Part shown: positions 16,895 through 26,500 of the stretch, one piece after another
Layout of the letters: every line of letters begins with the position of its first letter
Numbering within the stretch: the stretch's first letter is position 1
DNA from: DUOD01 sp050945235
Lineage (GTDB): Bacteria > Bacillota > Clostridia > DUOD01
Length of the DNA: 28,914 nucleotides
Assembly: GCA_050945235.1 (NCBI GenBank)
Contig: JBMNSO010000010.1
Coordinates: 1-28,914, forward strand
Reading direction: 5' to 3'
The notes under the pieces: model-generated
The model's database searches: none
Seen by the model: the letters and a program-made list of their open reading frames with translations, nothing else
What the model was told of the DNA's origin: nothing
Position numbers and translations under genes: made by a program

Positions 16895-17521
16895 TCATCG
16901 TATTTTCTGTTCTACCTCTTTGTATACCTTATCCGCCCTGTTTATGGCATCTTCAAGCATTTTATCAGCCTTGGCGTTGATCCTGTCGGCATATTCCCTG
17001 TCTTCCATGAGTTTGGTATTGATAAACACATTTAAACTGCCTCCCATGACGGCTGCCTTACATAACAAAACACCTACCCCTACATCGCTTATGGCTAGCT
17101 TACTACCTTTACTCGCCAGCTCTTCATGTAAGGCAATGGCTTCTATAGCTTTTTCCATAATCTCCAACGGTACGCTGCAGGCTTGCCTTAACGCCTGCTC
17201 CATAATCTCATTCCTTTTTTTCTTCTCTTCTTCAGTGTTTCTGGGCAAGCCATAGGCCTTTGACAGGGGTTCAAATACCTCTGCGTCTTTTTCTATCAGT
17301 GTCATTAACTGCTGCTGCAGCTCCTGGGCATCCTTTAATATACGTTTTATATCATCCTGGACATCGTGGTACTTTTTCTTCCCTAGGGTTAGATTGCCTA
17401 CCATACTGCCCAGGGCCGTACCCAAGGCACCGGCAAAGGCTGATGCCCCTCCACCCCCTGGGACCGGTGCACCTGATGCCAATTTATCCACAAATTCGTT
17501 GCAATTGCAGTTCGTTATCAT
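16895..17521 (-). CDS. fchA: Methenyltetrahydrofolate cyclohydrolase
   Basis: A 208-residue protein of the formiminotransferase-cyclodeaminase (FTCD C-terminal) family. The mark is the glycine-rich N-terminus FVDKLASGAPVPGGGGASAF (residues about 11-30), followed by GTALGSMVGNLTLGKKKY. The rest is predicted mainly alpha-helical. In acetogens the protein interconverts methenyl-THF and 10-formyl-THF, and the position between fhs and folD fits this. It is needed here all the more because FolD lacks cyclohydrolase residues. ATG start at 17521 with AAGGAGGCC upstream at a rather long spacing of about 12 nt. The gap to fhs holds an inverted repeat. Confidence 0.93.
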   Translation of the reverse strand: MITNCNCNEFVDKLASGAPVPGGGGASAFAGALGTALGSMVGNLTLGKKKYHDVQDDIKRILKDAQELQQQLMTLIEKDAEVFEPLSKAYGLPRNTEEEKKKRNEIMEQALRQACSVPLEIMEKAIEAIALHEELASKGSKLAISDVGVGVLLCKAAVMGGSLNVFINTKLMEDREYADRINAKADKMLEDAINRADKVYKEVEQKIR

Positions 17522-17575
17522 AATATGTAATGGCCTCCTTTTTCAATTTCCTATTCTTATTTAATCATACAATAA

Positions 17576-17604
17576 CTGGCCACCGATCATTAACCAATGG
17601 CCAG
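17576..17604 (-). repeat. Inverted repeat between fhs and fchA
   Basis: CTGGCCA (17576-17582) and TGGCCAG (17598-17604) are perfect inverted copies with 15 nt between, starting about 10 nt after the fhs stop. TTATTGTATG follows on the minus strand, which is only mildly T-rich. It may be a partial terminator or an RNA-processing stem that lowers fchA-folD relative to fhs. Confidence 0.45.
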
Positions 17605-17613
17605 CAATTTATT

Positions 17614-19293
17614 CTAGAACAATCCAGAAATCTTTCCTGTCGCATCCACGTCTATCTTTTCGGCGGCTGGTACCTTGGGCAGGCCAGGCATGGTCATTAT
17701 TTCACCGGTTAATGCAACTATGAACCCAGCACCGGCAGAGATTTTCACGTTCCTTACAGTAATTCTAAAGTTCTTTGGCCAACCTAATTTCTTAGGATCG
17801 TCCGTTAATGAATACTGGGTTTTTGCCATACAGATAGGCATGTCGCCAAACCCTAGCTCCTCCAGCCTGTTTATTTCTTTGGCAGCAGCGGGGGTGTAAT
17901 CTACACCATTTGCGCCATATACTTCCTTTGCTATTGCCTCTATCTTATCCATTATTGCCATGTCATCTCTGTAAACAAACCTAAACTTATTTTCTCCATT
18001 GTCAACCAATTCTAAGACTTCTTTAGCCAGTTCAAGCCCGCCTTCTCCACCTTTGGCCCATACCTCGGACAACGCAACATTTGCCCCGTACTGCTTGCAC
18101 TCCTCTTCCACCAGCTTAAGCTCGGCTTCGGTATCGGTGGGGAACCTGTTTATAGCAACCACAGCCGGCAATTGGAACTTCACAGTTATATTTTCGATAT
18201 GCTTTAACAGGTTGGGTATGCCCTTCTTTAATGCATCTAAATCCTCATTTGCCAAATCAGCCTTTGCAGCCCCACCATGGTGTTTCAATGCCCTAACCGT
18301 CGCAACGATTACTACCGCTGATGGTTTTAAGCCGGCTATCCTACATTTTATATCCAGGAATTTCTCAGCCCCAAGGTCAGCACCGAAACCCGCCTCGGTG
18401 ACTACATAATCCGCCAGCTTAAGACCCATCTTTGTTGCCATTATACTATTACATCCGTGGGCAATATTGGCAAAGGGTCCTCCGTGTACAAAGGCAGGGG
18501 TATGTTCCAAGGTTTGTACCAGGTTAGGTTTTAAGGCGTCCTTTAACAACGCTGCCATTGCACCTTCGGCCTTTAGATCGCCGGCAGTAACCGGAGCATT
18601 ATCCCTGGTATAACCGACGACTATATTCCTTAGCTTATCCTTTAAATCCTGCAAATTCTTTGACAGACATAAAATAGCCATAACCTCAGAGGCCACGGTT
18701 ATATCGTATCCATCCTCCCGGGGAACACCATTTGCCCTACCGTTTAACCCGTTTACGATGAACCTCAGCTGCCTGTCGTTCATATCCACACATCTTTTAA
18801 GGATAATCTTCCTGCTATCGATACCCAGTTTATTGCCCTGGAAAATATGATTATCCACCATTGCCGCCAGCAGATTATTAGCCGCCCCTATGGCATGCAT
18901 ATCGCCGGTAAAGTGCAGATTTATATCTTCCATTGGAACCACTTGGGCATACCCGCCGCCGGCGGCCCCTCCCTTCACCCCGAACACCGGGCCCATTGAG
19001 GGTTCGCGCAAGGCCACTATTACCTTCTTCCCAAGTTTGTTCAATGCATCGGCCAGACCCACCGATGTTGTAGTCTTTCCTTCGCCAGCCGGAGTGGGGT
19101 TGATGGCGGTAACAAGTATAAGCTTGCCATCGGGCTTGTCCTTCATTTCTTCCAATATGTTGTAATCAACCTTTGCCTTATAATTACCGTATAACTCCAA
19201 AGCCCTTTTGTCAATACCCAATACATCAGCAATTTCTTGGATAGGTTTCATTCTTACGCTCTGTGCAATTTCAATATCACTTTTGTAACCCAT
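17614..19293 (-). CDS. fhs: Formate-tetrahydrofolate ligase
   Basis: A 559-residue formyl-THF synthetase joining formate to THF at the cost of ATP, the first committed methyl-branch step (or ATP-yielding in reverse). The nucleotide loop PTPAGEGKTTTS is at residues 66-77, followed by the family segments REPSMGPVFGVKGGAAGGGY and NLHFTGDMHAI. FVHGGPFANIAHGCNS and VTEAGFGADLGAEKF are also family hallmarks. Length is normal (about 555-560). The ATG at 19293 has a strong ACAAGGAGGTATAAT site. It follows the formate channel gene by 95 nt, which fits with direct use of imported formate. Confidence 0.98.
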   Translation of the reverse strand: MGYKSDIEIAQSVRMKPIQEIADVLGIDKRALELYGNYKAKVDYNILEEMKDKPDGKLILVTAINPTPAGEGKTTTSVGLADALNKLGKKVIVALREPSMGPVFGVKGGAAGGGYAQVVPMEDINLHFTGDMHAIGAANNLLAAMVDNHIFQGNKLGIDSRKIILKRCVDMNDRQLRFIVNGLNGRANGVPREDGYDITVASEVMAILCLSKNLQDLKDKLRNIVVGYTRDNAPVTAGDLKAEGAMAALLKDALKPNLVQTLEHTPAFVHGGPFANIAHGCNSIMATKMGLKLADYVVTEAGFGADLGAEKFLDIKCRIAGLKPSAVVIVATVRALKHHGGAAKADLANEDLDALKKGIPNLLKHIENITVKFQLPAVVAINRFPTDTEAELKLVEEECKQYGANVALSEVWAKGGEGGLELAKEVLELVDNGENKFRFVYRDDMAIMDKIEAIAKEVYGANGVDYTPAAAKEINRLEELGFGDMPICMAKTQYSLTDDPKKLGWPKNFRITVRNVKISAGAGFIVALTGEIMTMPGLPKVPAAEKIDVDATGKISGLF

Positions 19294-19388
19294 ATTATAC
19301 CTCCTTGTTTTCTATTATTTCATATTTTCCGGCAAAAAATTTGTTATGTGGTACGTCAGTGAATAACCCTGCTTATAAACCGGTATTC

Positions 19389-20273
19389 CTATAACTGTTT
19401 TTTGGACAGGCCTTCATAGTTGGCGGTCTTAACCCCTTTATCCTTTTTAAGATAGATGATCCAGTACATGGTACCCACAAATATTACCCCTCCAATGATA
19501 TTGCCCAAGGTCACTGGTATAAGATTTTTGGTAAAGAATGTGCCCCATGTTAAGCCGTCAAGCTTATCCTTGGCAACACCCATTTTATATGCTGCTTCTA
19601 CCCACTGAGCATTTGATTTGGCCAGTAAACCTGCCGAGATATAATACATATTGGCTATGCTATGTTCAAATCCCGATGTTACAAACAGCCATATGGGAAA
19701 GAAGATGGCAAGAATCTTACCCTGTATATCCTTTGCGGCCGATGCCATCCATACCGCCAGGCAAACCAGCCAATTACATAGTATACCACTAAAGAAAGCG
19801 CTACCAAAGGTTAAACTTGTTTTAAAAACAGCGGTTTTAATTGTAAACCCGCCCAGCATGCCGCCCGATAAACCCAGTTGCCCCGACTGAAGAATAAAAA
19901 ATGCGATTATGATAGAACCTATGAAATTGCCCATATACACAAAAGCCCAATTCTTAAAGAGACCCTTTAACCTGGTCCTGCCCTCCAAACAGGATATAAT
20001 AATCAAACTATTACCGGTAAAGAGTTCGGCACCGGCCACTATCACCATTATAAGACCAGAGGCAAATAATGCACCGGCCAAAGTTTTAGCTATACCCACC
20101 GAGTTTATTGTATGGACCGCGGCATTGGAACCCTGGGCAGCAAAGGCGATAAAAGCACCGGCAAGGATTCCTAACAAGACCAACTTTCCTGGGGTCTGGC
20201 TAACCTTTTTACAGCCAGCATTCACCAGCTCTTGGGGTATATCCGGTGGACTTATAAATGACCGTTCCATCAA
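19389..20273 (-). CDS. focA: Formate/nitrite transporter family channel
   Basis: A 294-residue polytopic membrane protein of the FNT (FocA/NirC) family with about six membrane segments. Family landmarks are AELFTGNSLIIIS (first half), AFVYMGNFIGS, and WLVCLAVWMASAAKD with SGFEHSIANMYY in the second half. The histidine of GFEHSIAN and the lysine of ASAAKD match residues that line or gate the pore in known members. FNT members carry formate, nitrite or hydrosulfide; the fhs gene next to it argues for formate. The N-terminus begins MERSFISPPDIPQELV, a cytoplasmic tail like that of FocA. It starts 13 nt after the flxA-like gene with AAAGGAGATG upstream, so it is probably co-transcribed with the electron-transfer genes. 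Confidence 0.9.
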   Translation of the reverse strand: MMERSFISPPDIPQELVNAGCKKVSQTPGKLVLLGILAGAFIAFAAQGSNAAVHTINSVGIAKTLAGALFASGLIMVIVAGAELFTGNSLIIISCLEGRTRLKGLFKNWAFVYMGNFIGSIIIAFFILQSGQLGLSGGMLGGFTIKTAVFKTSLTFGSAFFSGILCNWLVCLAVWMASAAKDIQGKILAIFFPIWLFVTSGFEHSIANMYYISAGLLAKSNAQWVEAAYKMGVAKDKLDGLTWGTFFTKNLIPVTLGNIIGGVIFVGTMYWIIYLKKDKGVKTANYEGLSKKQL

Positions 20274-20286
20274 AACATCTCCTTTT

Positions 20287-21120
20287 TTAGTATTCCTGGG
20301 GCATATTTGACAATTGTTCCATATTAAACACCGGTCCGTCTACACATACATATTGGTGGCCTATATTACATTTCCCACACTTACCAACACCACAGGTCAT
20401 TCTCATCTCAAGGGTGGTAAGGATTTTATCCTTTGGTATCCCTAATTCCACTAATTTTGTCGACACAAATTTTATCATAATTGGGGGACCGCACAGAACA
20501 GCATAGGTATTGTCGGTATCTATATCCATTTCGTCAACAATAACATGGGGAAATCCCACCTTCTCTGTCCAACCCGGCTCAGGATTGTCTATAGTAAGGA
20601 TAACACTGGTATCCTTGGCCTTCTTCCAGTTTTCATATTCCCGTCTGTAAATAAAATCACTGGTAGTCCTGGCAGCCAAAAGCATCTGTATATCACCGTA
20701 TTTGTCCCTGTTTTGATGGCTAAGGATATATAAAACAAGGGGGCGCAAGGGGGCAAGCCCCAAACCGCCGGCTATTACTAATATTTTGCTGCCCTCCATC
20801 TCCCGAAGGGGAAAGGTATTACCGAAGGGACCCCTCAGCCACACAACCGACCCGATCTTCAGACTGTGTACCGCTTCGGTTACCAAGCCCACCCTTTTAA
20901 TGCTTAGCTCGATATACTCCTTATCCAGGGGTGAGGAAGCAAAACCGAAGGGTGCTTCACCTACACCGGGTATTGACAACTCCAGAAACTGACCGGGCAT
21001 AAAATCAATGGGACTGCCCTCCAGTAGCCTTAGTTTAAAGGTTTTTATATCTAAATCTGAGGTTGTCTCTTGTATTATTTCCACTATTTCGGCCCTTTGC
21101 GGCAAATATGGGTTGCTCAC
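20287..21120 (-). CDS. flxA: FlxA/AsrB-like FAD- and NAD(P)-binding oxidoreductase
   Basis: A 277-residue flavoprotein of the ferredoxin-NADP reductase type, as in sulfhydrogenase gamma, AsrB and FlxA. The FAD site is near FGFASSPLDK (residues about 65-75), the NAD(P) loop is VIAGGLGLAPLRP (about 112-125), and a C-terminal cysteine set CGVGKCGKCNIGHQYVC (about 241-258) fits a [2Fe-2S] cluster. It should pass electrons between NAD(P)H and the iron-sulfur subunits coded just upstream. A longer reading from TTG at 21207 would overlap the previous gene by 90 nt and adds unrelated residues. I chose GTG at 21120, which gives a GTGA stop-start overlap and has GGAGGAG 8 nt upstream. The flx name rests on the gene set (FlxA, B, C, D with Hdr), so the exact partner is inferred. 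Confidence 0.85.
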   Translation of the reverse strand: MSNPYLPQRAEIVEIIQETTSDLDIKTFKLRLLEGSPIDFMPGQFLELSIPGVGEAPFGFASSPLDKEYIELSIKRVGLVTEAVHSLKIGSVVWLRGPFGNTFPLREMEGSKILVIAGGLGLAPLRPLVLYILSHQNRDKYGDIQMLLAARTTSDFIYRREYENWKKAKDTSVILTIDNPEPGWTEKVGFPHVIVDEMDIDTDNTYAVLCGPPIMIKFVSTKLVELGIPKDKILTTLEMRMTCGVGKCGKCNIGHQYVCVDGPVFNMEQLSNMPQEY

Positions 21121-22103
21121 TTTAACTCCTCCATTATCTCTGATACAATAGATTTTATATTCATTCCGGCCGGACAACTTCTGATACAGCGTCCGCACCC
21201 GGTACAAGCAGTGTATCCGAAATTTTGTTTGACATATAAATACTTATGCATCACCCTCTGGCGAAACCGTTCGGTTTTTGAAGGTCTGGGGTTATGGCCC
21301 GAGGCATGCAAGGTAAACTTGGGATACATACAGCTATCCCAGCATCTGTATCTATAAGCCCCTTCCCTTTGCTTTGTATCCTTAAATTCAAAACAATGAC
21401 AGGTTGGGCATATATAGGTACATATACCACAGGCCAGGCACTTTTCTGAATGCTTAGACCAGTCAATTTCATTAAATAATGTGTTTTCGTCGCTATCCAA
21501 TTCTATGATTTGGGTTTTATCTGTTGTTGTACCAACCTTTGCACAGGTGTCTTGCGGGAATTCAATATTGCCATTAAAAAGTTGTTTGGCCGAGTCTTTT
21601 ATATAGGCTATTTTATAACCGTCGCCGTTGGGTTGTATAAATACATCACAGGCCATAGAATAATCTTTATCAATACCCCTCTGTTGACAAAAGCATCCGG
21701 GTTTCTCATTAACACACCCCAACCCAATAAAGGTGGTATTGGATAAATGGTTAAGAAAATAGGTATCTACATACTTGCCCTGGGTAAAAACGGCCGTTAG
21801 TATCTTTATTGCTTCCAGATCACAGGGCCTTACCCCGAAAATCACTGTTTTTTTAGGATTACCCTCGGTCAATGTACCGCCCTGGCTATCAAACCCCATA
21901 ATTCTCTCAACCTGCGGGAACAAAAACTCCTTGGGAGACTTGTATGTGATCTCATCATTTATTACTATATCATCTACATTATCCACCTCTTTAAAGAGCA
22001 GGCTGCCATTTTCCCTCACCGGGGCTACCAACCTATATTCCTTTATCATGCCCTGTAGCATTTCCTTTAGCTTTGCCCTTGATATTAACATGTCGGTCAT
22101 CAT
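21117..22103 (-). CDS. flxB: FlxB/AsrA-like iron-sulfur subunit
   Basis: A 328-residue protein of the sulfhydrogenase beta/AsrA type. The C-terminal third holds two [4Fe-4S] sites: CLACGICTYICPTCHCF (residues about 221-238) and CTGCGRCIRSCPAG (about 299-312). The N-terminal part has the family segments ETVIFGVRPCDLEAI-like (KKTVIFGVRPCDLEAI, near residue 85) and GLGCVNEKPGCFCQQRG, with further cysteines. In this family the protein links a flavin subunit (FlxA/AsrB) to an electron partner. The ATG overlaps the previous gene's stop as ATGA, and its own stop overlaps the next start as GTGA, so three subunits are translationally coupled. AsrA is the alternative name, but AsrC (sulfite reductase) is absent. 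Confidence 0.82.
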   Translation of the reverse strand: MMTDMLISRAKLKEMLQGMIKEYRLVAPVRENGSLLFKEVDNVDDIVINDEITYKSPKEFLFPQVERIMGFDSQGGTLTEGNPKKTVIFGVRPCDLEAIKILTAVFTQGKYVDTYFLNHLSNTTFIGLGCVNEKPGCFCQQRGIDKDYSMACDVFIQPNGDGYKIAYIKDSAKQLFNGNIEFPQDTCAKVGTTTDKTQIIELDSDENTLFNEIDWSKHSEKCLACGICTYICPTCHCFEFKDTKQREGAYRYRCWDSCMYPKFTLHASGHNPRPSKTERFRQRVMHKYLYVKQNFGYTACTGCGRCIRSCPAGMNIKSIVSEIMEELK

Positions 22104-22978
22104 TTTTCACCGCCTAAAAATCCGATTTCCTTATCATCCGGTTTATACACAGTCATTGCAGGGGGCTCATTAGGGTCTAACCCTGCTTGATAACCATAAA
22201 GATCTTTACATAAATCCGTCAATTCTTTAATCAGATATCTAATCTTTACCCCCGAAGGGCACGCCTTTTCACAAGCGCCGCATTCCACGCACCTGCCTGC
22301 CAAATGCATTGTCCTGCCCAGGTGGAAGGTCATTTTTGCTCCCATATCCGGTTGAGCAGGCAGCCAGTTGGGAATGTTCCTATCCATGAAACATGTGCTG
22401 CAGTAGCAACCATAACAGGCCTGCCTGCAGGAAAAACAGAGTATACATTTTTCCATTTCCCTTTGGAATCGTTCCAACTTATAGGCGAGTTCATCCTGCC
22501 TAGAGCCGGTTTTAGTTATGCCGTTCCCTGGGTGTGAAGAGTGAGCATCTCCCTGTTCATCCGCATTTTCTATTAGTACATCGTAAATCGGTGGGGTTTT
22601 TACAGCACACTCATCGCATCCGGGGGCCATTGAACCGTCCTCGTTTTTCATACCGGCACATTGAAGCCCGATTATATAAACATCATCCCTGTTTATCTGT
22701 CGTTCCACCATATACATTATAATTGCCCTAACATCGCATGGTTTGGCTATTATGGCCGTCTTTTGACCTTTCTTTTCCAGGAGGTATTTTGCCAGATTGG
22801 GAGTACAACCTTCGTCCCATCTTATTTTGCCTACCTGCTCCCTTTGCCGGATAAAAAACGGTATGGCATTGTTTTGTACGTCACCCGTAGTAAAACCCAG
22901 TATTAGCTCCACCTTACCTTCCTCCAGCAAATCTTTGCATGCTTCAATTATTTTGGTTCTTTGTTCAGTAAAGCCCAT
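22100..22978 (-). CDS. flxC: FlxC-like iron-sulfur subunit
   Basis: A 292-residue iron-sulfur protein. Two [4Fe-4S]-type motifs lie in the second half: CILCFSCRQACYGCYC (residues about 179-195) and CVECGACEKACPSG (about 229-243). Between residues 30 and 125 are segments like GKIRWDEGCTPNLAKYL, AIIAKPCDVRAI and IIGLQCAGM, related to those of FrhB/FlxB-type proteins, so flxB and flxC appear distantly related. GCDECAVKTPP adds two more cysteines. It follows the mvhD gene with no spacer and overlaps flxB by 4 nt. I infer it wires FlxAB to MvhD/HdrA. The function has not been shown for this protein type outside the Flx-Hdr systems. Confidence 0.75.
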   Translation of the reverse strand: MGFTEQRTKIIEACKDLLEEGKVELILGFTTGDVQNNAIPFFIRQREQVGKIRWDEGCTPNLAKYLLEKKGQKTAIIAKPCDVRAIIMYMVERQINRDDVYIIGLQCAGMKNEDGSMAPGCDECAVKTPPIYDVLIENADEQGDAHSSHPGNGITKTGSRQDELAYKLERFQREMEKCILCFSCRQACYGCYCSTCFMDRNIPNWLPAQPDMGAKMTFHLGRTMHLAGRCVECGACEKACPSGVKIRYLIKELTDLCKDLYGYQAGLDPNEPPAMTVYKPDDKEIGFLGGEK

Positions 22979-23437
22979 CTATTTCACCCCTATAATCCTG
23001 TTTGGACCAAGCCTTTTTACCCTTTGGCTTACTTCCTCAACCACTGACGCAAAACGTGCACCTTCAGAGGCCGATACCCAAGTAAAATGCACCCTATCCT
23101 GTTCAATACCTGCAGCTGCAAGCAGCCTTTTAAGCATTACGAAACGTCTTCTGGCGTACATATTACCGGTAAGGTAATGGCAGTCCCCGGGATGGCAACC
23201 CGAAACCATTACACCGTCGGCGCCGTCAATCAATGCCTTTATTATAAACAACGGGTTAAGCCTTCCGGAACAGGGGACCCTTATTACCCTTATGTTTGGT
23301 GGATACTGCAGCCTGCTGGTGCCTGCAAGATCTGCCCCGGCATAACTGCACCAATTACATAAAAATGCGATAATTTTAGGTTCCCATTTATCTGTTCTAT
23401 CCCCTTGTAGATGTTCTATTTGTAATTGTTCCTTCAT
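22979..23437 (-). CDS. mvhD: MvhD/FlxD-like [2Fe-2S] electron-transfer subunit
   Basis: A 152-residue protein of the MvhD family, which carries one [2Fe-2S] cluster and passes electrons to HdrA. Five conserved cysteines are seen: Cys27 and Cys30 (FLCNWCSYAGADLAG), Cys56 (VPCSGRLNP), Cys81 and Cys86 (SGCHPGDCHY). An open frame extends upstream to 23515, but I prefer the ATG at 23437: it has ATGGAGGTTATATTG directly before it, whereas the upstream ATG lacks a ribosome site and its extra residues look unlike the family. It sits between the giant hdrA and flxC, the order expected for an Hdr-Flx assembly. Confidence 0.92.
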   Translation of the reverse strand: MKEQLQIEHLQGDRTDKWEPKIIAFLCNWCSYAGADLAGTSRLQYPPNIRVIRVPCSGRLNPLFIIKALIDGADGVMVSGCHPGDCHYLTGNMYARRRFVMLKRLLAAAGIEQDRVHFTWVSASEGARFASVVEEVSQRVKRLGPNRIIGVK

Positions 23438-23465
23438 CAATATAACCTCCATGGTATGCCAGTTA

Positions 23466-23502
23466 ACCGGTCGAGCTATACCTTTAACAGGATAGACCCG
23501 GT
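23466..23502 (-). repeat. Imperfect hairpin between hdrA and mvhD
   Basis: On the minus strand ACCGG and CCGGT close a stem (23502-23466) with an inner CTATCC/GGTATAG stem holding one bulge, around TGTTAA, and an interior loop between the two stems. No U-tract follows. It lies in a 111-nt gap and may mark message processing. Confidence 0.35.
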
Positions 23503-23548
23503 CCCTGGCATTCAATCCATTTATGCCGCTGATATTTATAATTTATAA

Positions 23549-26500
23549 CTATGTCGTTAAAAGGTACTCTATTTCACTTAATACCTGTCTATCTGCAAAG
23601 CCGTTTACATCTATGGCCCCGCATCTGCAGTTGGCCGAGCACGTTCCGCAGCCCTTGCATAATACAGCGTTGACCACTGCTTTTTTGACGGTTTCATTTC
23701 TCCTTTTTATGTCTTCCAGTGTAATGGCTTTATATGCACAAACCCTTTCACAGGTGCCACAACCGGAACACAAATCTTCCCTTACTTGGGCTATATTGGC
23801 CTCTGTCTCCAAGGTATCCTTTGAGATAACGGTCGCAGCCCTGGCTGCGGCAGCCCTGCCCTGGGCAATACTCTCTTTCAGGTTTTTGGGTGCATGGGCC
23901 AGACCACACAGGTACACACCTTCAGTGGCAAAATCAACAGGTCTTAGCTTTGCATGGGCTTCCATAAAGAAACCTTCCTGATTTAAAGGTACCTTCAGCA
24001 TCTGGGCAATCCTCTTATTCTCTTCAAGGTCTACCTCTATAGCACTGCTCAAAACTACCATATCCACAGGCATTTCCACTTGCCCATCTAGGAGGGATTC
24101 GTAACATTTTAGTTTTAATCCATCTCCTTCATTAGCCAACACGGGTTTAAGTTCGGGGTTGTAATTAATAAACTGTACTCCTGTCCTTCTTGCAATGCGA
24201 TAGTTTATCTCATTTAGTCCGTAAGACCTGATATCCCTGTACAGAATAGTAACATTAATATCTTTATCCATTTCTTTTAATAAAATGGCATTCTTTATTG
24301 CCTGGTTACAGCAAACCCGACTGCAGTACGGCCTATCCGCTTCCCTAGAACCAACGCATTGTATCATCACAATATTCTTATATTTTCCGATGTCCAGCTT
24401 GTTCCCAGCCAGCCTTTCTTCCAATTCCATCTGCGTCATGACCCTGTCATCACTGCCGTACATATACTCCTTGGGTTTATATTCCCTGGCACCGGTGGCT
24501 ACTATTACACAACCATGATCGATTTCCCTCTCATTACCGTCTGATTGTAAAAGAGTTTTGAATTTCCCAACATAGCCGTCAATTCTCTTTATTTCGGTGT
24601 TAAGGAAAACCTCGATATTGGGATTATTATTTAGTGCGTCAATATACCGCCTGATATGGTCCCCATATGACCTGCCCGATGCCGTAAAACCGAGCTTTAA
24701 CGCATTTCCCCCCAATTGACCGGTTTTTTCTACCAAATAGACCTTAAATCCCATACCTGCTATTTCAAGGGCAGCGGAAATACCCGACATACCCCCGCCG
24801 ATTACCAGGGCCCCTTTATTTACCTCTACCTTCTGCCTGGTTAACTGTTTTGCAAAAGTGACTTTACCCACCGCCATTTTGACTAAATCCTTTGCCTTTT
24901 GAGTGGCTTCTTCATAGCGATCCATATGAACCCAAGAACACTGGTCCCTTATATTGGCCATGGCAAAGAGGTAAGGGTTCAGGCCCGCCTTAACCAACAC
25001 CTCTTGGAATAGGGGTTCATGGGTTCTGGGGGTACAGGACGCCACCACCACTCGGTTGAGGTTAAACTCCCTAATCCTCTCGGCAATAACCTTTTGTGAA
25101 TCCACGGAACAGGTATACATATTATCTTCACAATGCTCGACAAAGGGGAGGGTTTTAGCATATTCAACTACTTCCTTAACATTTAGGAATCCTCCTATAT
25201 TGGATCCGCAATGGCATACAAAAACCCCGATCCTTATGGGCTCCTTTGATACATCCCGCATGGGTATATCCTGGGGCTGTTCAAAGAACTTGCTGTAATC
25301 ACTGAGCTCAACGCTGCGCTTACCTGCTGTAATTGCCGCAGCCGACGCGGCGGCACTGGCCTCTACTACCGTCTCGGGTATGTCCTTGGGTCCCGCCGCA
25401 ACGCCACAGGCAAATATACCGTCACTGGTGGTTCTTGGCGGATCCATTTCGTTTATCCAACAGAAACCGTATTTATCGGTCTTTACATTACTGCTTTCTA
25501 AGAGGCTTTGTACACCGGTCCTAGGATTGAGCCCCACCGACAGTACCACCAAGTCGTACTGGTCAACGGCCATATCACCTTTATCGTCACAATACTTTAT
25601 CTCCAGCCTGCCCGTTGTGTCATTCCTTACCACCTCAGAAATTCTGCTTTTTATAAAACCTACATTATACTTGTTTTGGGCAGAGTCTATATATTTATCA
25701 AAATCCTTACCATAGGACCTCATGTCCATATAAAAGATATCTACATCCTTAACGCTGGGTAAGTGTTCTCTGGTAATTATGGCCTCCTTCACGGCGTACA
25801 TGCAGCATACCCCTGAACAATAATCCTTATCACAGCTATTATCCCTTGACCCTACACATTGTATAAAGGCTATCCTTTCCGGTTCTTTGCCGTCGGAAGG
25901 CCTCTTTACATGCCCGCCATAGGGTCCGGAGGCAGAAAGTATTCGTTCGTATTCCATACTGGTAACAACATCGTCATACTTGGTATACCCGAATTCATCG
26001 GGTATTTCACTGCTTGGGTCAAAACCCGTGGCTATAATTGCCGCACTAACGGGTATTTCGATGATTTCGTCCCTCTGCTCATGTCTTACCGCCCCGGCCT
26101 GGCAGGTTCGTTCACAGGCTTTGCACTCCGAACATATGGAACAGTCCACACATCTTAAGGCTTCGGCCTTGGCCTGATCTTCAGTAAGCCCCAGCTCTAC
26201 CTCTTTGAAGGTGCCTATCCTATGCTGCAGGTCCAACATGGGCATATTTGCCCTTGATCGAGGGTTTAAACCCTTAAAGCTCATTTCTTCGATTTTGGTC
26301 TCCGGTAGCAGGAAGGGCTCAATTGGCACCTTATCACCGGATAGATAATTATGGATGCTTAAAGCAGCCTTATTGCCGGCAGCTACTGCCTCCACCATGG
26401 TAGCCGGTCCTGTAACCGCATCTCCACCGGCAAATATATCGTCAATGTTTGTAGTCATGTCGTCATTGCAAAGAATATTACCGTATCTATTTGCATCCGG

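Noticed and set aside
19294..19388. Possible terminator between focA and fhs (GTTAT...ATAAC then AAATTTTTT)
   Set aside because: Only five base pairs close a 15-nt loop and three bases separate the stem from the T-run. It is too weak to call.
21117..22978. Dissimilatory sulfite reductase (AsrABC) or sulfhydrogenase
   Set aside because: FlxA- and FlxB-like proteins resemble AsrB/AsrA and hydrogenase gamma/beta subunits. But no AsrC sirohaem subunit or NiFe hydrogenase subunits are present, and mvhD and hdr genes adjoin, which fits Flx-Hdr better.
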